A program made the translations under genes and the position numbers. DNA of 59,182 nt from Candidatus Magasanikbacteria bacterium RIFOXYD1_FULL_40_23 (GTDB taxonomy: Bacteria; Patescibacteriota; Patescibacteriia; Magasanikbacterales; GWA2-37-8): assembly GCA_001783215.1 (NCBI GenBank), contig MFRA01000002.1, positions 1 to 59,182 on the forward strand, written 5' to 3'. The notes under the pieces are model-generated. The model searched no databases and was not told the origin of the DNA. It worked only from the letters and a program-made list of their open reading frames with translations. This document shows positions 45,836-55,770 of this stretch, piece after piece (the first letter of the stretch is position 1; each line of letters starts with the position of its first letter).

Positions 45836-46426
45836 TCAGGCTGCGCGACGGACGATGCCCGGGTGCTTGACCAGAATATCCGGTCGGAACTTCTGACACC
45901 AGGTCTCGAACTCGTTGGCCTTGAGATGCCGTGGATGGCAAGGATCGGTCTCCTGCTCTTTGACGTCGAAGATGATCGCCGCGTCAATCCCCATGGTGTT
46001 GAGCCATCGCTTGGCCACAACGAGTAGGGCCACATTGTGAATCAGGTCAATCCCGAACTTCTGGCCGCCCAGACACGGGTAGTGACCAATGAGAGTGGCG
46101 TGACGACAGCCATTGACTGTGGCCGTTTCCACGTTCAGATTCACCATTCCGCGATGATCGCACGTCTCGTGGATTGGTGACGAAGGCGCCACAACCAGTG
46201 GACCACCCGCACAAATAACCGGGAAAAGAGCCGGGAGGGCTCGCTCCTGCTTCTGCGCAGCATTTTTGTTGATAACATCCAACCACTGAGATACATAACG
46301 CTCGTCAAAACAAGAGAATACCAGTGCCTTTGAGGCCAATGGAAGGGTTTCAGGGTTAATTTCCCGAAGGACCCCAGCTTCTTCCCAGCTACCCACAAGT
46401 TGCTTTTCTTCGTTGCTGGTGAACAT
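45836..46426 (-). CDS. Beta-carbonic-anhydrase-like protein
   Basis: CFDER (CxDxR) and GHYPC (HxxC) zinc-ligand motifs; SD GGAGAGGAGG. Confidence 0.55.
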   Translation of the reverse strand: MFTSNEEKQLVGSWEEAGVLREINPETLPLASKALVFSCFDERYVSQWLDVINKNAAQKQERALPALFPVICAGGPLVVAPSSPIHETCDHRGMVNLNVETATVNGCRHATLIGHYPCLGGQKFGIDLIHNVALLVVAKRWLNTMGIDAAIIFDVKEQETDPCHPRHLKANEFETWCQKFRPDILVKHPGIVRRAA

Positions 46427-46650
46427 GAAGTCCTCCTCTCCCTATCTTTGATAGGGTTGACATTGGTTGGAAAAACTATTGAAGATGAGTAACGAATTGA
46501 CAGGCTTAATAGGCTGTCTTTCAACTCTTTACTCACCCCCAATAATAAGACCAGCCAATATTATATACCCATTTTTGTTTCCTGGTCAACCCCCTTTAAA
46601 ATTTAAAAAGTGGGTAAATTTTTAGAACAAATTAAGCTTAAAAAAAATAT

Positions 46651-46728
46651 TTGATTCAACAGAATTGACTTAACAGAATCATGTTGCGTAACGTCCATTG
46701 AAACGCGACCATTAAAATGCGGCGCTTC
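46651..46728 (-). repeat. Copy 3 of triple-hairpin element
   Basis: GTTGCGT/ACGCGAC stem (46683-46689/46703-46709) with same loop core and tandem mini-hairpins. Confidence 0.65.
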
Positions 46729-46989
46729 TTAAACGAAATTTTAAAATTAAAATAAAATAATTTAAAAAAAATTACCATACTTACATGAGAATAAAATTTA
46801 TTTTACTACCCTGTGCATAACTTTTGCTTTTACTATTCCCAATTTAAAAAAAACATTCTATAATAAATATGTCGAGATAAATTTTTACAGCAATGCTTGT
46901 CTTGTAAAAATTTCTTCAGTAGGTTTTTTCTTTCCTCGCGAGTAGAAAAAACTTATTACAAATTTAAAAAACGAGAGGAGGTGCACAAT

Positions 46990-47058
46990 ATGGCAAAAGC
47001 TAAAAAAGCAAAAAAGAAGGTAGCTAAAAAGAAATCTAAAGCTAAGAAAGCTAGATAG
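46990..47058 (+). CDS. Candidate 22-aa basic peptide MAKAKKAKKKVAKKKSKAKKAR
   Basis: SD GAGAGGAGGT, ATG, TAG, then terminator. Confidence 0.65.
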   Translation: MAKAKKAKKKVAKKKSKAKKAR

Positions 47059-47065
47059 TCTTCAA

Positions 47066-47094
47066 AAAATCTCTCCGCAAGGAGAGATTTTTGT
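47066..47094 (+). terminator. Terminator of basic peptide gene
   Basis: AAAATCTCTCCgcaaGGAGAGATTTTTG. Confidence 0.8.
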
Positions 47095-47127
47095 TTACAA
47101 ATAAAGTCTATTTTAAAACAACCTGCT

Positions 47128-48459
47128 CTATTTTTTATTTATTTTTTGTTCCGGCAAAACTACCTCTACAGAGCCAAATACACCATCATACCCTGGCTTA
47201 ACCTTTACCTTGCCGGATCTCATACTTGCTATAGCTACAGCGATATTTTTATCACTTACAGCACTTTCAATTTCTTTTATTTCTCTGTGGAGCAAAACAG
47301 AAAATTCGTTTCCTAATTTTTTAATTATCGCTTCGTATTCTTTAACCACTTTTTTACTAGATACCCCCACACCAAATACTTTGGCAATAATTTCTTTAAG
47401 CGGCACAATATATTTGTGAGGTATAAATTTTTCTTTTATATTTTTTCTTCCTTTGCCCGTCGAAGCTTTAGCGAAGTCGGGTTTTCTATCTGCTAAATCC
47501 TCTACTCTATGTAACACACCCACGGTTACATTTTTTTTACACTTAGGACAAATTAATTTTTTGGCTTTAGATTCTATCGGCGATAAACATACGCCACAAA
47601 CTGCATGACCGTCATAGTGGTATTTACCTTCTTCCGGATAAAATTCAATTGTATATAAAAACTTTTTCTTATCACCGCTCTTTATCACTTCTATAATCTC
47701 ATTATAAGTAAAATTATCGCTCAACTTTAAAACATTAGCTTCTCTACCTAAATTATTTAAACTGTGCGCATCGGAATTAGAGACCAGAGTAATATTATCT
47801 AACGCAGACAAACGATGGTTCATGGTTGGATCGCTAGATAAACCTGTCTCTATTGCCCTAATATGCGAAGTTAATTCTTCAAAACACTCTTCCAATGAAT
47901 TGTACCCAGACTTGGAACCAAAAACTGCAAACCACGGAGTCCACGCATGAGCCGGAATCATCATAAATCTTGGGTCTATGTCTAAGATTATCCGCAAAAC
48001 ATCTTTGGCAGAAAGCCCCATAATTGGACGGCCATCGGAACGTATATTTACCCCTTTACTCTCCAAAATGGCATTGAACTTTTCTACTGCCTCTATACTA
48101 GGAGCCAAAATAAGCAAATGCACACGCCGAGTAATACCTTTATGTTTGTATATACAAGAAATCTCTGTACCTAAAATAAAACGGGTAACACTACTGTCGT
48201 CTTTTAGTTTAAAAACTCCTTGAGCGCTCTCGCTCAAATTCTCTTTAATATGCCTAATCCAAGCTGGATGAGTAAAATCACCCGTTACTACAATGTCTAT
48301 ACCCTTTTGTTCGCAGGCCTTGGCAATTTTAGGCAAATCCAAATCTGGCGAACAAGCACGCGAATAACGGGAATGAATATGCAAATCAACAATTTTTTCA
48401 GGCATACTGAAAGTTGTATTACTGGGTGTAATATTTTGCCCACTCCTTTGGAGCAGCAA
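47128..48459 (-). CDS. PHP-domain endonuclease Q (EndoQ) family protein
   Basis: VDLHIHSRYSRACS PHP motif, CGVC...CPKC zinc finger, likely start MPEKIVDLHIHS. Confidence 0.8.
   Translation of the reverse strand: MLLQRSGQNITPSNTTFSMPEKIVDLHIHSRYSRACSPDLDLPKIAKACEQKGIDIVVTGDFTHPAWIRHIKENLSESAQGVFKLKDDSSVTRFILGTEISCIYKHKGITRRVHLLILAPSIEAVEKFNAILESKGVNIRSDGRPIMGLSAKDVLRIILDIDPRFMMIPAHAWTPWFAVFGSKSGYNSLEECFEELTSHIRAIETGLSSDPTMNHRLSALDNITLVSNSDAHSLNNLGREANVLKLSDNFTYNEIIEVIKSGDKKKFLYTIEFYPEEGKYHYDGHAVCGVCLSPIESKAKKLICPKCKKNVTVGVLHRVEDLADRKPDFAKASTGKGRKNIKEKFIPHKYIVPLKEIIAKVFGVGVSSKKVVKEYEAIIKKLGNEFSVLLHREIKEIESAVSDKNIAVAIASMRSGKVKVKPGYDGVFGSVEVVLPEQKINKK
47456..47481. repeat. Palindromic repeat inserted in-frame in EndoQ-like gene
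   Basis: CCCGTCGAAGCTTTAGCGAAGTCGGG, encodes PDFAKASTGKG; near-identical to rnpB 2870-2892. Confidence 0.7.
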
Positions 48460-49090
48460 CTTCTATTGTCTTTCTTTCTTGACCAGTGGCCAAATTAAAA
48501 CTAAGAGACGTGGCCGCAAGCGCAATAGCCTGATCTGGCAACTTCTCTGTGCTGCCGTACTTGGCATCCCCCAAAATAGACCCGCCTACAAATGCCAACT
48601 GAGACCGAATTTGGTGCGACCGACCTGTACCAAGCCTAATTTTGAGCAATGAATATTTATTATTTGATTCTACAACTTCGTAAAACAGCTCAGCTTGTTG
48701 GCTTCCAGCCACCTGATGATCATAAACGGTAGTTTTATTTTTATTTTCATCTTTTACGAGCCAGTGCACCAACCTATCTTTGTCTCTGCTTGGCCTACCC
48801 ACAACCACTGCATGGTAAATTTTTTCTACTGTATGTTCGCGCCACTGCTCCGATAGCCGACTAGCTCCTTTGGTCGTTTTAGCAAAAAGCACAATTCCTT
48901 GTACATTCCTATCTAGTCGGTGAATAAGGCCTAAAAAAACATTACCTGGTTTATTATATTTATCTTTCAAATATTCTTTTACTTCATCCATCAAGCATCT
49001 ATCGCCGCTCTTGTCTCCCTGCACCAAAACTCCGGCCGGTTTGTATACAGCTACTAAATGATTGTCCTCATAGAGAACTTTAAGTGACAT
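48419..49090 (-). CDS. RluA-family pseudouridine synthase
   Basis: GLIHRLDRNVQGIVLFAKT, RLGTGRSHQIRSQLA. Confidence 0.94.
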   Translation of the reverse strand: MSLKVLYEDNHLVAVYKPAGVLVQGDKSGDRCLMDEVKEYLKDKYNKPGNVFLGLIHRLDRNVQGIVLFAKTTKGASRLSEQWREHTVEKIYHAVVVGRPSRDKDRLVHWLVKDENKNKTTVYDHQVAGSQQAELFYEVVESNNKYSLLKIRLGTGRSHQIRSQLAFVGGSILGDAKYGSTEKLPDQAIALAATSLSFNLATGQERKTIEVAAPKEWAKYYTQ

Positions 49091-49111
49091 AAAAAATTAT
49101 TATCTATAAGG

Positions 49112-49999
49112 CTACAAGCTCCAACGAGCAAAAATTCCCGCCGGTAGAAGACGTTCACTGTTTTTCTCGGCAATAGTTAATTCTCCAATTTCAATTTCAC
49201 CACCAAATTGTTTCATCAGATCTCCCAAACTATTTCGATAAGCTACAGCCGAATACCCAGAAGCATATCCATTGATAATAAAAAACAACGGCTTATCACT
49301 TAATATTTGTTTGCAAGATTCTAGCAATGGCAACAAATCTTGTTCGATTTTCCAAACTTCTCCTTCGGCGCCATGGCCAAAGGCCGGCGGATCCATAATA
49401 ATGCCTTCGTATTTTTTACCGCGCTTAATTTCTCTAGCCACAAATTTTTGTGCATCATCCAAAATCCAACGTACGGGTTTCTCTGATAAACCAGATAGTT
49501 CAGCATTTTCTCTAGCCCAACCAATGGCCACTTTGGATCCATCTACATGCACTACTTCGGCTCCAGCTTGAGCAGCAGCAAGCGTAGCACCGCCGGTATA
49601 ACCAAAAAGATTTAAAACCTTAACAGGTTCTACCCTCTTGGCTTTGGTAATTTTTTCTCTAATCCAATCCCAATTCCCGGCTTGCTCCGGAAATACTCCA
49701 GTGTGCTTAAATGCCGAAAGTTTAATCCAAAATTTAAGGCCGCCCAACTCTATTGGCCAACGCTCTGGTAGCTGTTCGCGCACACTCCAATTAGCATCAA
49801 AACTGGCGCGCTTAAAGTAAGCATCACCCTTGTCCCATTCTGATTCGGATAAATTTTTATTCCAAAGAGCCTGGGGATCAGGTCTGGCTACCACCACGTC
49901 TCCATAACGCTCTAACTTTTCTCCATTACCACTATCAAGCAACTCGTAATCTTTGCCTACGGGTGTTGTCAAAATTTTATATTCCGGCATATTTTTCAA
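49112..49999 (-). CDS. Class I SAM-dependent methyltransferase (RlmI-like)
   Basis: VLNLFGYTGGATLAAAQAGAEVVHVDGSK, IIMDPPAFGHG. Confidence 0.9.
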   Translation of the reverse strand: MKNMPEYKILTTPVGKDYELLDSGNGEKLERYGDVVVARPDPQALWNKNLSESEWDKGDAYFKRASFDANWSVREQLPERWPIELGGLKFWIKLSAFKHTGVFPEQAGNWDWIREKITKAKRVEPVKVLNLFGYTGGATLAAAQAGAEVVHVDGSKVAIGWARENAELSGLSEKPVRWILDDAQKFVAREIKRGKKYEGIIMDPPAFGHGAEGEVWKIEQDLLPLLESCKQILSDKPLFFIINGYASGYSAVAYRNSLGDLMKQFGGEIEIGELTIAEKNSERLLPAGIFARWSL

Positions 50000-50330
50000 T
50001 TAAATCCATTCTAAATTCTACTCCATGTTTTTTAAAACCAAACTTCTCATACCAAGCACATACTATCTCTTTTGAACTTCTGGTATTGGCAATTAATTTA
50101 TAACAGCCTATTTTTTTGGCTTCTTCAATGGCCGCTTGCACCACCTGCTTACCCACACCTTTGCCTCTTTGTTTTTCATCTACAAACACATCCTCTAGCA
50201 ATCCAAACGGTTCTTTGTGTAAGTTATTATATAACACATATAACCAAACTCGACCAATTTCTTTATCTTCTTCTACTACCGTAATTCTTATACCATAACT
50301 ATCGTTCTTTATCTCTCTTTTGACTTGCAT
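49977..50330 (-). CDS. GNAT N-acetyltransferase
   Basis: LLEDVFVDEKQRGKGVGKQVVQAAI. Confidence 0.88.
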   Translation of the reverse strand: MQVKREIKNDSYGIRITVVEEDKEIGRVWLYVLYNNLHKEPFGLLEDVFVDEKQRGKGVGKQVVQAAIEEAKKIGCYKLIANTRSSKEIVCAWYEKFGFKKHGVEFRMDLIEKYAGI

Positions 50331-50339
50331 ACTTACCTA

Positions 50340-51125
50340 TTATATTTTATACCTTGATAAAATTTGAATAATTTTTTTGATAATTTCATCTGGCTTGCCC
50401 GAAACAATTGCTTTTTCTATTTCTTGCTTTGCTCCCACCAGATATTGAATACTCTTATCAATTTCTTCGGCAGGTCGCCACGGACCATCCTCAATTTTTA
50501 AAGGTCCAGATTTCTGAGCTAACAACCTATTAATTGAAGCGGTCAACTCTTTGCCATTGCCAAAAAAGCCTGGCTTATGATTTTTTAATTCATTTTGAAT
50601 AAGTAATAGTATATTTTTTAATTCTGATTCTAAAAGTGCTTTGTCAGCGCGCTCTTTTAACAGAGCTTGTTTTTCGGCTTGAATCTGCGCTGGGTCTTTC
50701 CACGACTCTAAACCATTTAGCACTGGATGTTCTTGCACCAACCGCTTTGCATGCTCTACAAATCTTTCTATATTTTCAAAAATATTTTTGTCTTCATTAC
50801 CCGTCGCACCTGCGTGTGTTTTAGAAAAATTTTCCGGAGGCGTAATCCTACCTAAAAAAACTTTAAGCGGCTTGGCCACAACTGTATCCCAGGCCTTTTT
50901 ATCGGCCACTGTTAGCTCATTTGTTTTTTCAAAAACCTGATCAGCCAATTCTAACAGTTTGGCCAGCTCTTCATTGGCCATTTCTAGATTATCTTCATTA
51001 GACAAGTCTGCCAACTGATATTTATCTAACTTTGTGATTATCTGGAATCCTTCCCCCACTAGCGGACTTACAACTTCTTTTTCTTCTGGATTACCAGACC
51101 CGCTTTCACGACTAACCATATGCAT
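50340..51125 (-). CDS. Hypothetical charged helical protein
   Basis: 261-aa ORF; overlaps end of upstream yvcK. Confidence 0.6.
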   Translation of the reverse strand: MHMVSRESGSGNPEEKEVVSPLVGEGFQIITKLDKYQLADLSNEDNLEMANEELAKLLELADQVFEKTNELTVADKKAWDTVVAKPLKVFLGRITPPENFSKTHAGATGNEDKNIFENIERFVEHAKRLVQEHPVLNGLESWKDPAQIQAEKQALLKERADKALLESELKNILLLIQNELKNHKPGFFGNGKELTASINRLLAQKSGPLKIEDGPWRPAEEIDKSIQYLVGAKQEIEKAIVSGKPDEIIKKIIQILSRYKI

Positions 51126-52069
51126 TTTTTTAGAGTAAGACCTAATTTTTTTACATTTAAACCCCCACCAACTGCTTCCAAATCTAAACTCTTAATTTTT
51201 TTATTCTTCAAATTTTCTTTATCAAAATGGAAAACTCCCCACTTCTTAGATTTATAAAAATCTTTCTGTGCTTTGTGTAATTTGTGATTATTATAAATTA
51301 CCAAATCAATCGGCCTTGGTAAATACTTTTCCAACTGAGATACCATTTCGCTTAATTTTTCTGGCCCAGTTTCTCCGTCTACGCGATACGCATTGCCAGC
51401 CACATATATTATTTTGGCTCTGGATTTGGCAATGGCCTTTTTAACGCCACTAGGAAGGAGCGCCGCAACCAAGCTGGTATATAAGCTACCTGGGCTTAAA
51501 ATAATAGTATCGGCTTGCTCCAAGGCTTTGACTGCCTTTGGGTACACTCTAGCATTTGGCTCCAGCCAAACTTTTTTTATCTTCCAACCTCTATTATACA
51601 CTGGGTTATCTATGAAAGCTTCTGTTTTTATTACCTTGCCATTTTCCAATTCGGCTACCAAATTTATATTTTCCAAAGTAACTGGATAAACACGTCCTTT
51701 GGCTTCTACACTATGCGACATAGCTTCTATGGCATGAATAAAATTACCAGTAAATTGGCTAGTTAGAGTTAAAAATAAATTTCCTAAATTATGAGTATCT
51801 AACTTACCCAAACCGCTGAACCTTGGCTGATAAAAAATTTTACGCAAAGATTGATAGTCATATTTTGAAAGAGACAAAACTGCGCGCATAATATCTCCGG
51901 GTGGCAATGTATTAAATTCTTTGCGAAGTTTGCCAGAAGACCCACCAGAGTCACTCATAGAAATAACTGCGGAGATATCAAAAATATTGGTATAGGTTTT
52001 TAACCCTTCCAAACAAACGGCTGAGCCATTGCCCCCACCAATGACTACTACATTTTTTTTATGAGCCAT
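51068..52069 (-). CDS. YvcK/CofD-like gluconeogenesis factor
   Basis: VVVIGGGNGSAVCLEGLK, SDSGGSSGKLR, PPGDIMRAVLSLS, LSPGSLYTSLVAALLP. Confidence 0.92.
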   Translation of the reverse strand: MAHKKNVVVIGGGNGSAVCLEGLKTYTNIFDISAVISMSDSGGSSGKLRKEFNTLPPGDIMRAVLSLSKYDYQSLRKIFYQPRFSGLGKLDTHNLGNLFLTLTSQFTGNFIHAIEAMSHSVEAKGRVYPVTLENINLVAELENGKVIKTEAFIDNPVYNRGWKIKKVWLEPNARVYPKAVKALEQADTIILSPGSLYTSLVAALLPSGVKKAIAKSRAKIIYVAGNAYRVDGETGPEKLSEMVSQLEKYLPRPIDLVIYNNHKLHKAQKDFYKSKKWGVFHFDKENLKNKKIKSLDLEAVGGGLNVKKLGLTLKKCIWLVVKAGLVIQKKKKL

Positions 52070-52730
52070 ACTTAATGCCTAAAAAATCATAAATCTCTTT
52101 GTCTTCTAGTGATTTTACAATCAAATCTGCAGCTGAATAGTCGCCAATAGACCAACGGTCGTCATGCCTTACCACACATTTCATTCCCGCTCTCTTGGCA
52201 GCGGAGAGTCCATTTTCCGAATCTTCTACTACCACGCAGTCTTCTGGTGCCACTCCCAACACTTCGGCTGCATACAGAAATACTGCCGGATCTGGCTTAC
52301 CTGCATAATTTACGTGATCAGTAGAAGCTAACGTATCAAAATAATTCTGCCAACCAAACCTGTTTACAATAGTTTCTATTCTATTCAAACTAGCACCAGA
52401 AGCCACCGCTGTTTTTTTATTATCCTGAATTTTGATTTGCTTTAACAAATCTGTCGCACCAATTAGCGGAAGGGCGTGTACTTTGTATACGTCTTCACTG
52501 GTAAGAAGTTTATGTTCCAAAATTTCTTCTACAGAATGGGGCAAGTTGTATAAATCCTTAAAAATCTGTGAAGATTCTAATAAACTTTTTCCATCTACCA
52601 GTTTTACATGCTCCCGCACATACGGCACATTAAATTTTTCTATAAATTTTTGATACGCAGTTAACCAATGCAAGCTGGTATCCACCAGCGTGCCATCCAT
52701 ATCAAAAAGTATTGCTTTAAAATTACTCAT
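52059..52730 (-). CDS. HAD hydrolase, beta-phosphoglucomutase-like
   Basis: LFDMDGTLVDT, GKPDPAVFLYAAEVLGV, VVEDSENGLSAAKRAGM. Confidence 0.92.
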   Translation of the reverse strand: MSNFKAILFDMDGTLVDTSLHWLTAYQKFIEKFNVPYVREHVKLVDGKSLLESSQIFKDLYNLPHSVEEILEHKLLTSEDVYKVHALPLIGATDLLKQIKIQDNKKTAVASGASLNRIETIVNRFGWQNYFDTLASTDHVNYAGKPDPAVFLYAAEVLGVAPEDCVVVEDSENGLSAAKRAGMKCVVRHDDRWSIGDYSAADLIVKSLEDKEIYDFLGIKYGS

Positions 52731-52738
52731 ACATTATA

Positions 52739-54595
52739 TTATTCAACCGTTACTGATTTAGCCAGATTTCTAGGCCTGTCTACATCGCGCCCCAGAGCTA
52801 CCGCTGTATGGTAGGCAAAAAGCTGTAACGGCAGGGTGTTGAGCAAGGGTTCCAAAACTTCCATAGTTGGTGGCACAAATATCACATCTTGGGCCAGCTC
52901 AGCTGCTCCCAAATCGCCTTCGGTAGCTACCAAAATTATTGGCGCTTTGCGAGCTTTTACTTCTTCTATATTGCTGCGCATCTTATCGTATAATTGGTTT
53001 TTTGTCATGATGGCAAACACTGGAAACATTGGCGAAAGCAAAGCGATTGGACCATGCTTCATCTCTCCGCCAGCTACTGCTTCGCTATGAATATAAGTGA
53101 TTTCTTTTAACTTCAGCGAACCTTCTAGGGCTACGGGAAAATTAACTCCTCTCCCCAAAAATAAAAAGTTCGGATTATTTTTGTATTTATTGGCCAACTC
53201 TTTTATCTTTTCATTTTGTGCCAAAACTAATTTCATTTTTTCTGGAATTTCGGCTAGTGCAGCGAGCAATCTTTGGCCGGTCGCCACGCTTAATTTATTT
53301 AAGCGACCAAATTGCAATGCATACAAAAGCAAAATTGCAGTCATGTTGGTAAAGGCTTTGGTAGAAGCCACAGCGAGCTCGGGACCAGCGTGAATATATG
53401 TTCCACCATCTGTCTCTCTGGCAATTGTGGAACCAACCACGTTTACTATTCCACGCACAAACGCGCCTTTTCTTTTGGCTTCTTTAATTGCAGCCAAAGT
53501 ATCGGCCGTTTCTCCAGATTGAGAAATACCAAACACCAATGTCTGGTTATCTATGATCGGATCACGATAACGAAACTCACTAGCCACATCTACCTCTACC
53601 GGAATACCAGCTAATCGTTCAAACATATATTTTCCCGCCATAGCGGCATACGAAGCTGTGCCACAAGCAATGAGAATAACTCTTTTTATACTACGCATTT
53701 CGGCATCTGTCATATTGAGCCCTGCCAAATGCGCAGTACCTTCTTCTGTTTTATACCTACCACGAATTGCATCTTGCAGCACAGTAGGCTGATCAAAAAT
53801 TTCTTTCAACATAAAATGATCGAACCCCTGCTTTTGTGCACTAGCTTCATCCCACTCTATCTGACTAGTCTGCTTAGTTATATTTTGATCTTTCAAATTT
53901 ACAATATGCAAATTTTCTCTACTAACCTCGGCCACTTCACCATCTTCTAGAAAAATAACTTTTTTAGTATAAGCAAGCATCGGCGTGGCATCACTAGCAA
54001 CAAAATATTCTTGTTCGCCCAACCCAATGACAAGCGGGCTGCCCAAACGAGCAGACACAAGCAAGCTTGGATGATCACCGTGCATAACTACCAAACCGTA
54101 GGTACCGCACACTTGTGCCAATGCTTCTAGCACAGCTTTGCGCAAATCTCCACGGTAATAAAACTCAATTAGGTGCGCCAAAACTTCGGAATCTGTTTCC
54201 GATTTATATATATGACTTGAACCCAGTTTTTCTTTTAACTCACGATAATTTTCTATGATGCCGTTGTGAGCCAAAATAATTTTGCCCGAGCAATCTGAAT
54301 GCGGATGAGCATTGCTTTCGGTAACTCCGCCATGAGTAGCCCATCTGGTATGCGCAATACCAAATGTACTATCAAAACTTTGACCTTTTAGCTTTTCTGA
54401 AAGGTTGTCTATCTTACCAACCGCTCTCACACACTGAATGCTGGCTTCTGGATTTCTACTTTCTGTACTCTGACTTCTATTTTCTATTAAAGCTACCCCA
54501 GCACTGTCGTAGCCACGGTACTCCAAACGACGCAAGCCATTTACAAGAATTGGCAAGGCCTGTTTGGAACCAATATAAGCAACAATACCACACAT
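52739..54595 (-). CDS. glmS: Glucosamine-fructose-6-phosphate aminotransferase
   Basis: MCGIVAYIGSKQA, RRLEYRGYDSAGVA, two SIS domains, C-term PRNLAKSVTVE. Confidence 0.98.
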   Translation of the reverse strand: MCGIVAYIGSKQALPILVNGLRRLEYRGYDSAGVALIENRSQSTESRNPEASIQCVRAVGKIDNLSEKLKGQSFDSTFGIAHTRWATHGGVTESNAHPHSDCSGKIILAHNGIIENYRELKEKLGSSHIYKSETDSEVLAHLIEFYYRGDLRKAVLEALAQVCGTYGLVVMHGDHPSLLVSARLGSPLVIGLGEQEYFVASDATPMLAYTKKVIFLEDGEVAEVSRENLHIVNLKDQNITKQTSQIEWDEASAQKQGFDHFMLKEIFDQPTVLQDAIRGRYKTEEGTAHLAGLNMTDAEMRSIKRVILIACGTASYAAMAGKYMFERLAGIPVEVDVASEFRYRDPIIDNQTLVFGISQSGETADTLAAIKEAKRKGAFVRGIVNVVGSTIARETDGGTYIHAGPELAVASTKAFTNMTAILLLYALQFGRLNKLSVATGQRLLAALAEIPEKMKLVLAQNEKIKELANKYKNNPNFLFLGRGVNFPVALEGSLKLKEITYIHSEAVAGGEMKHGPIALLSPMFPVFAIMTKNQLYDKMRSNIEEVKARKAPIILVATEGDLGAAELAQDVIFVPPTMEVLEPLLNTLPLQLFAYHTAVALGRDVDRPRNLAKSVTVE

Positions 54596-54600
54596 ACAAT

Positions 54601-55005
54601 TTATCTATATGGTTTTTCTTCTTTTCTTGCTTCATTTATAATATTATTGGCTTCCTCCACCAACACTGCTAAATCATCTATATTTTTACCGTTTTCATCT
54701 TTCAAAAATTCACTTACCCAAACATTTATTTTATCTACCAAAATATCCATTGCTTCAATTTTTTCTTTATATTCCAACGGCACGGGCAAATGATACTTAT
54801 CACTAAATTTTAACACTAAATAGCCATTTTTATTTTTAGCAAATTTTACGCAATAATCTTTGAAGGTTTGGATATCAAGCACCCCACTCTTTAAAGACTG
54901 CAATGACAAATCCAGTCCACCAAATTCATTAATATAGTCATTATTAAATAAATACTTTATTTTTTCTAAACTAGACAACTCTACTCTATCTTTAGATTCT
55001 GACAT
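54601..55005 (-). CDS. Hypothetical protein
   Basis: 134-aa ORF in operon. Confidence 0.6.
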   Translation of the reverse strand: MSESKDRVELSSLEKIKYLFNNDYINEFGGLDLSLQSLKSGVLDIQTFKDYCVKFAKNKNGYLVLKFSDKYHLPVPLEYKEKIEAMDILVDKINVWVSEFLKDENGKNIDDLAVLVEEANNIINEARKEEKPYR

Positions 55006-55014
55006 AAATAAAAA

Positions 55015-55770
55015 TTAAATACTATTTTTTCTTTTATTTGCTTCCTCTAATTCTGCCGGCGTATTTACCCCAAACCACTCTTTGTTGTCCTTTAGTTTTA
55101 CCACCTGGGTTTTTAAAGATGCATTTATAGCCATTGCTAGCGCCGTAGGCAAACCATACTCCCCTAATTTACGTAGTGGTGGCATAGACGGAAACATACC
55201 CTCAAACCATTTTCTATCAAAACAAAAAGTTCCGGTGCTAATTTCTTTTAATTTTGCCTGCTCTTCGGTTAGGTATTCTTTTTCAATTATTTCTACTCTG
55301 CCATCTGCGTGCCGTACCATTCTTCCCAAACTAACCGGACTATCTATTTCGGCAGACAATACGGAAATCACCGCTTTATTTTCCAAATGCCTTTCAATAA
55401 AATCTGAAATTGTTTGCGCAGAATAAAACGCACTATCGTCGCCGTTTACAACCAAAACTGTACTTATATTTTCTGGAAGCTGCTTCATTCCGGTAAAGGC
55501 GGCGTGGGCAGTGCCTTTTAGTTCTTCTTGCACCACATAACTAACTCTATCTCCAAAATATTCGGTAATTTTTTCTTTATAAAATCCAACAACCATCACA
55601 ATTTGCGCCGGCGAAAAACCTATATTTTCCAACGTAGCCACAAAATAACTGGCAATCGGACGACTACCGATCTCGCACATAACTTTGGGTTTATCTACAC
55701 AATTTAGGCGGGTGCCTTTACCAGCGGCAAGGATTACCACTCCAACATTATTTAATTTGCTGCTCAACAT
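55015..55770 (-). CDS. Nucleotidyltransferase (GlmU N-terminal-like)
   Basis: VVILAAGKGTRLNCVDKPKVMCEIG, VVNGDDSAFY. Confidence 0.9.
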   Translation of the reverse strand: MLSSKLNNVGVVILAAGKGTRLNCVDKPKVMCEIGSRPIASYFVATLENIGFSPAQIVMVVGFYKEKITEYFGDRVSYVVQEELKGTAHAAFTGMKQLPENISTVLVVNGDDSAFYSAQTISDFIERHLENKAVISVLSAEIDSPVSLGRMVRHADGRVEIIEKEYLTEEQAKLKEISTGTFCFDRKWFEGMFPSMPPLRKLGEYGLPTALAMAINASLKTQVVKLKDNKEWFGVNTPAELEEANKRKNSI

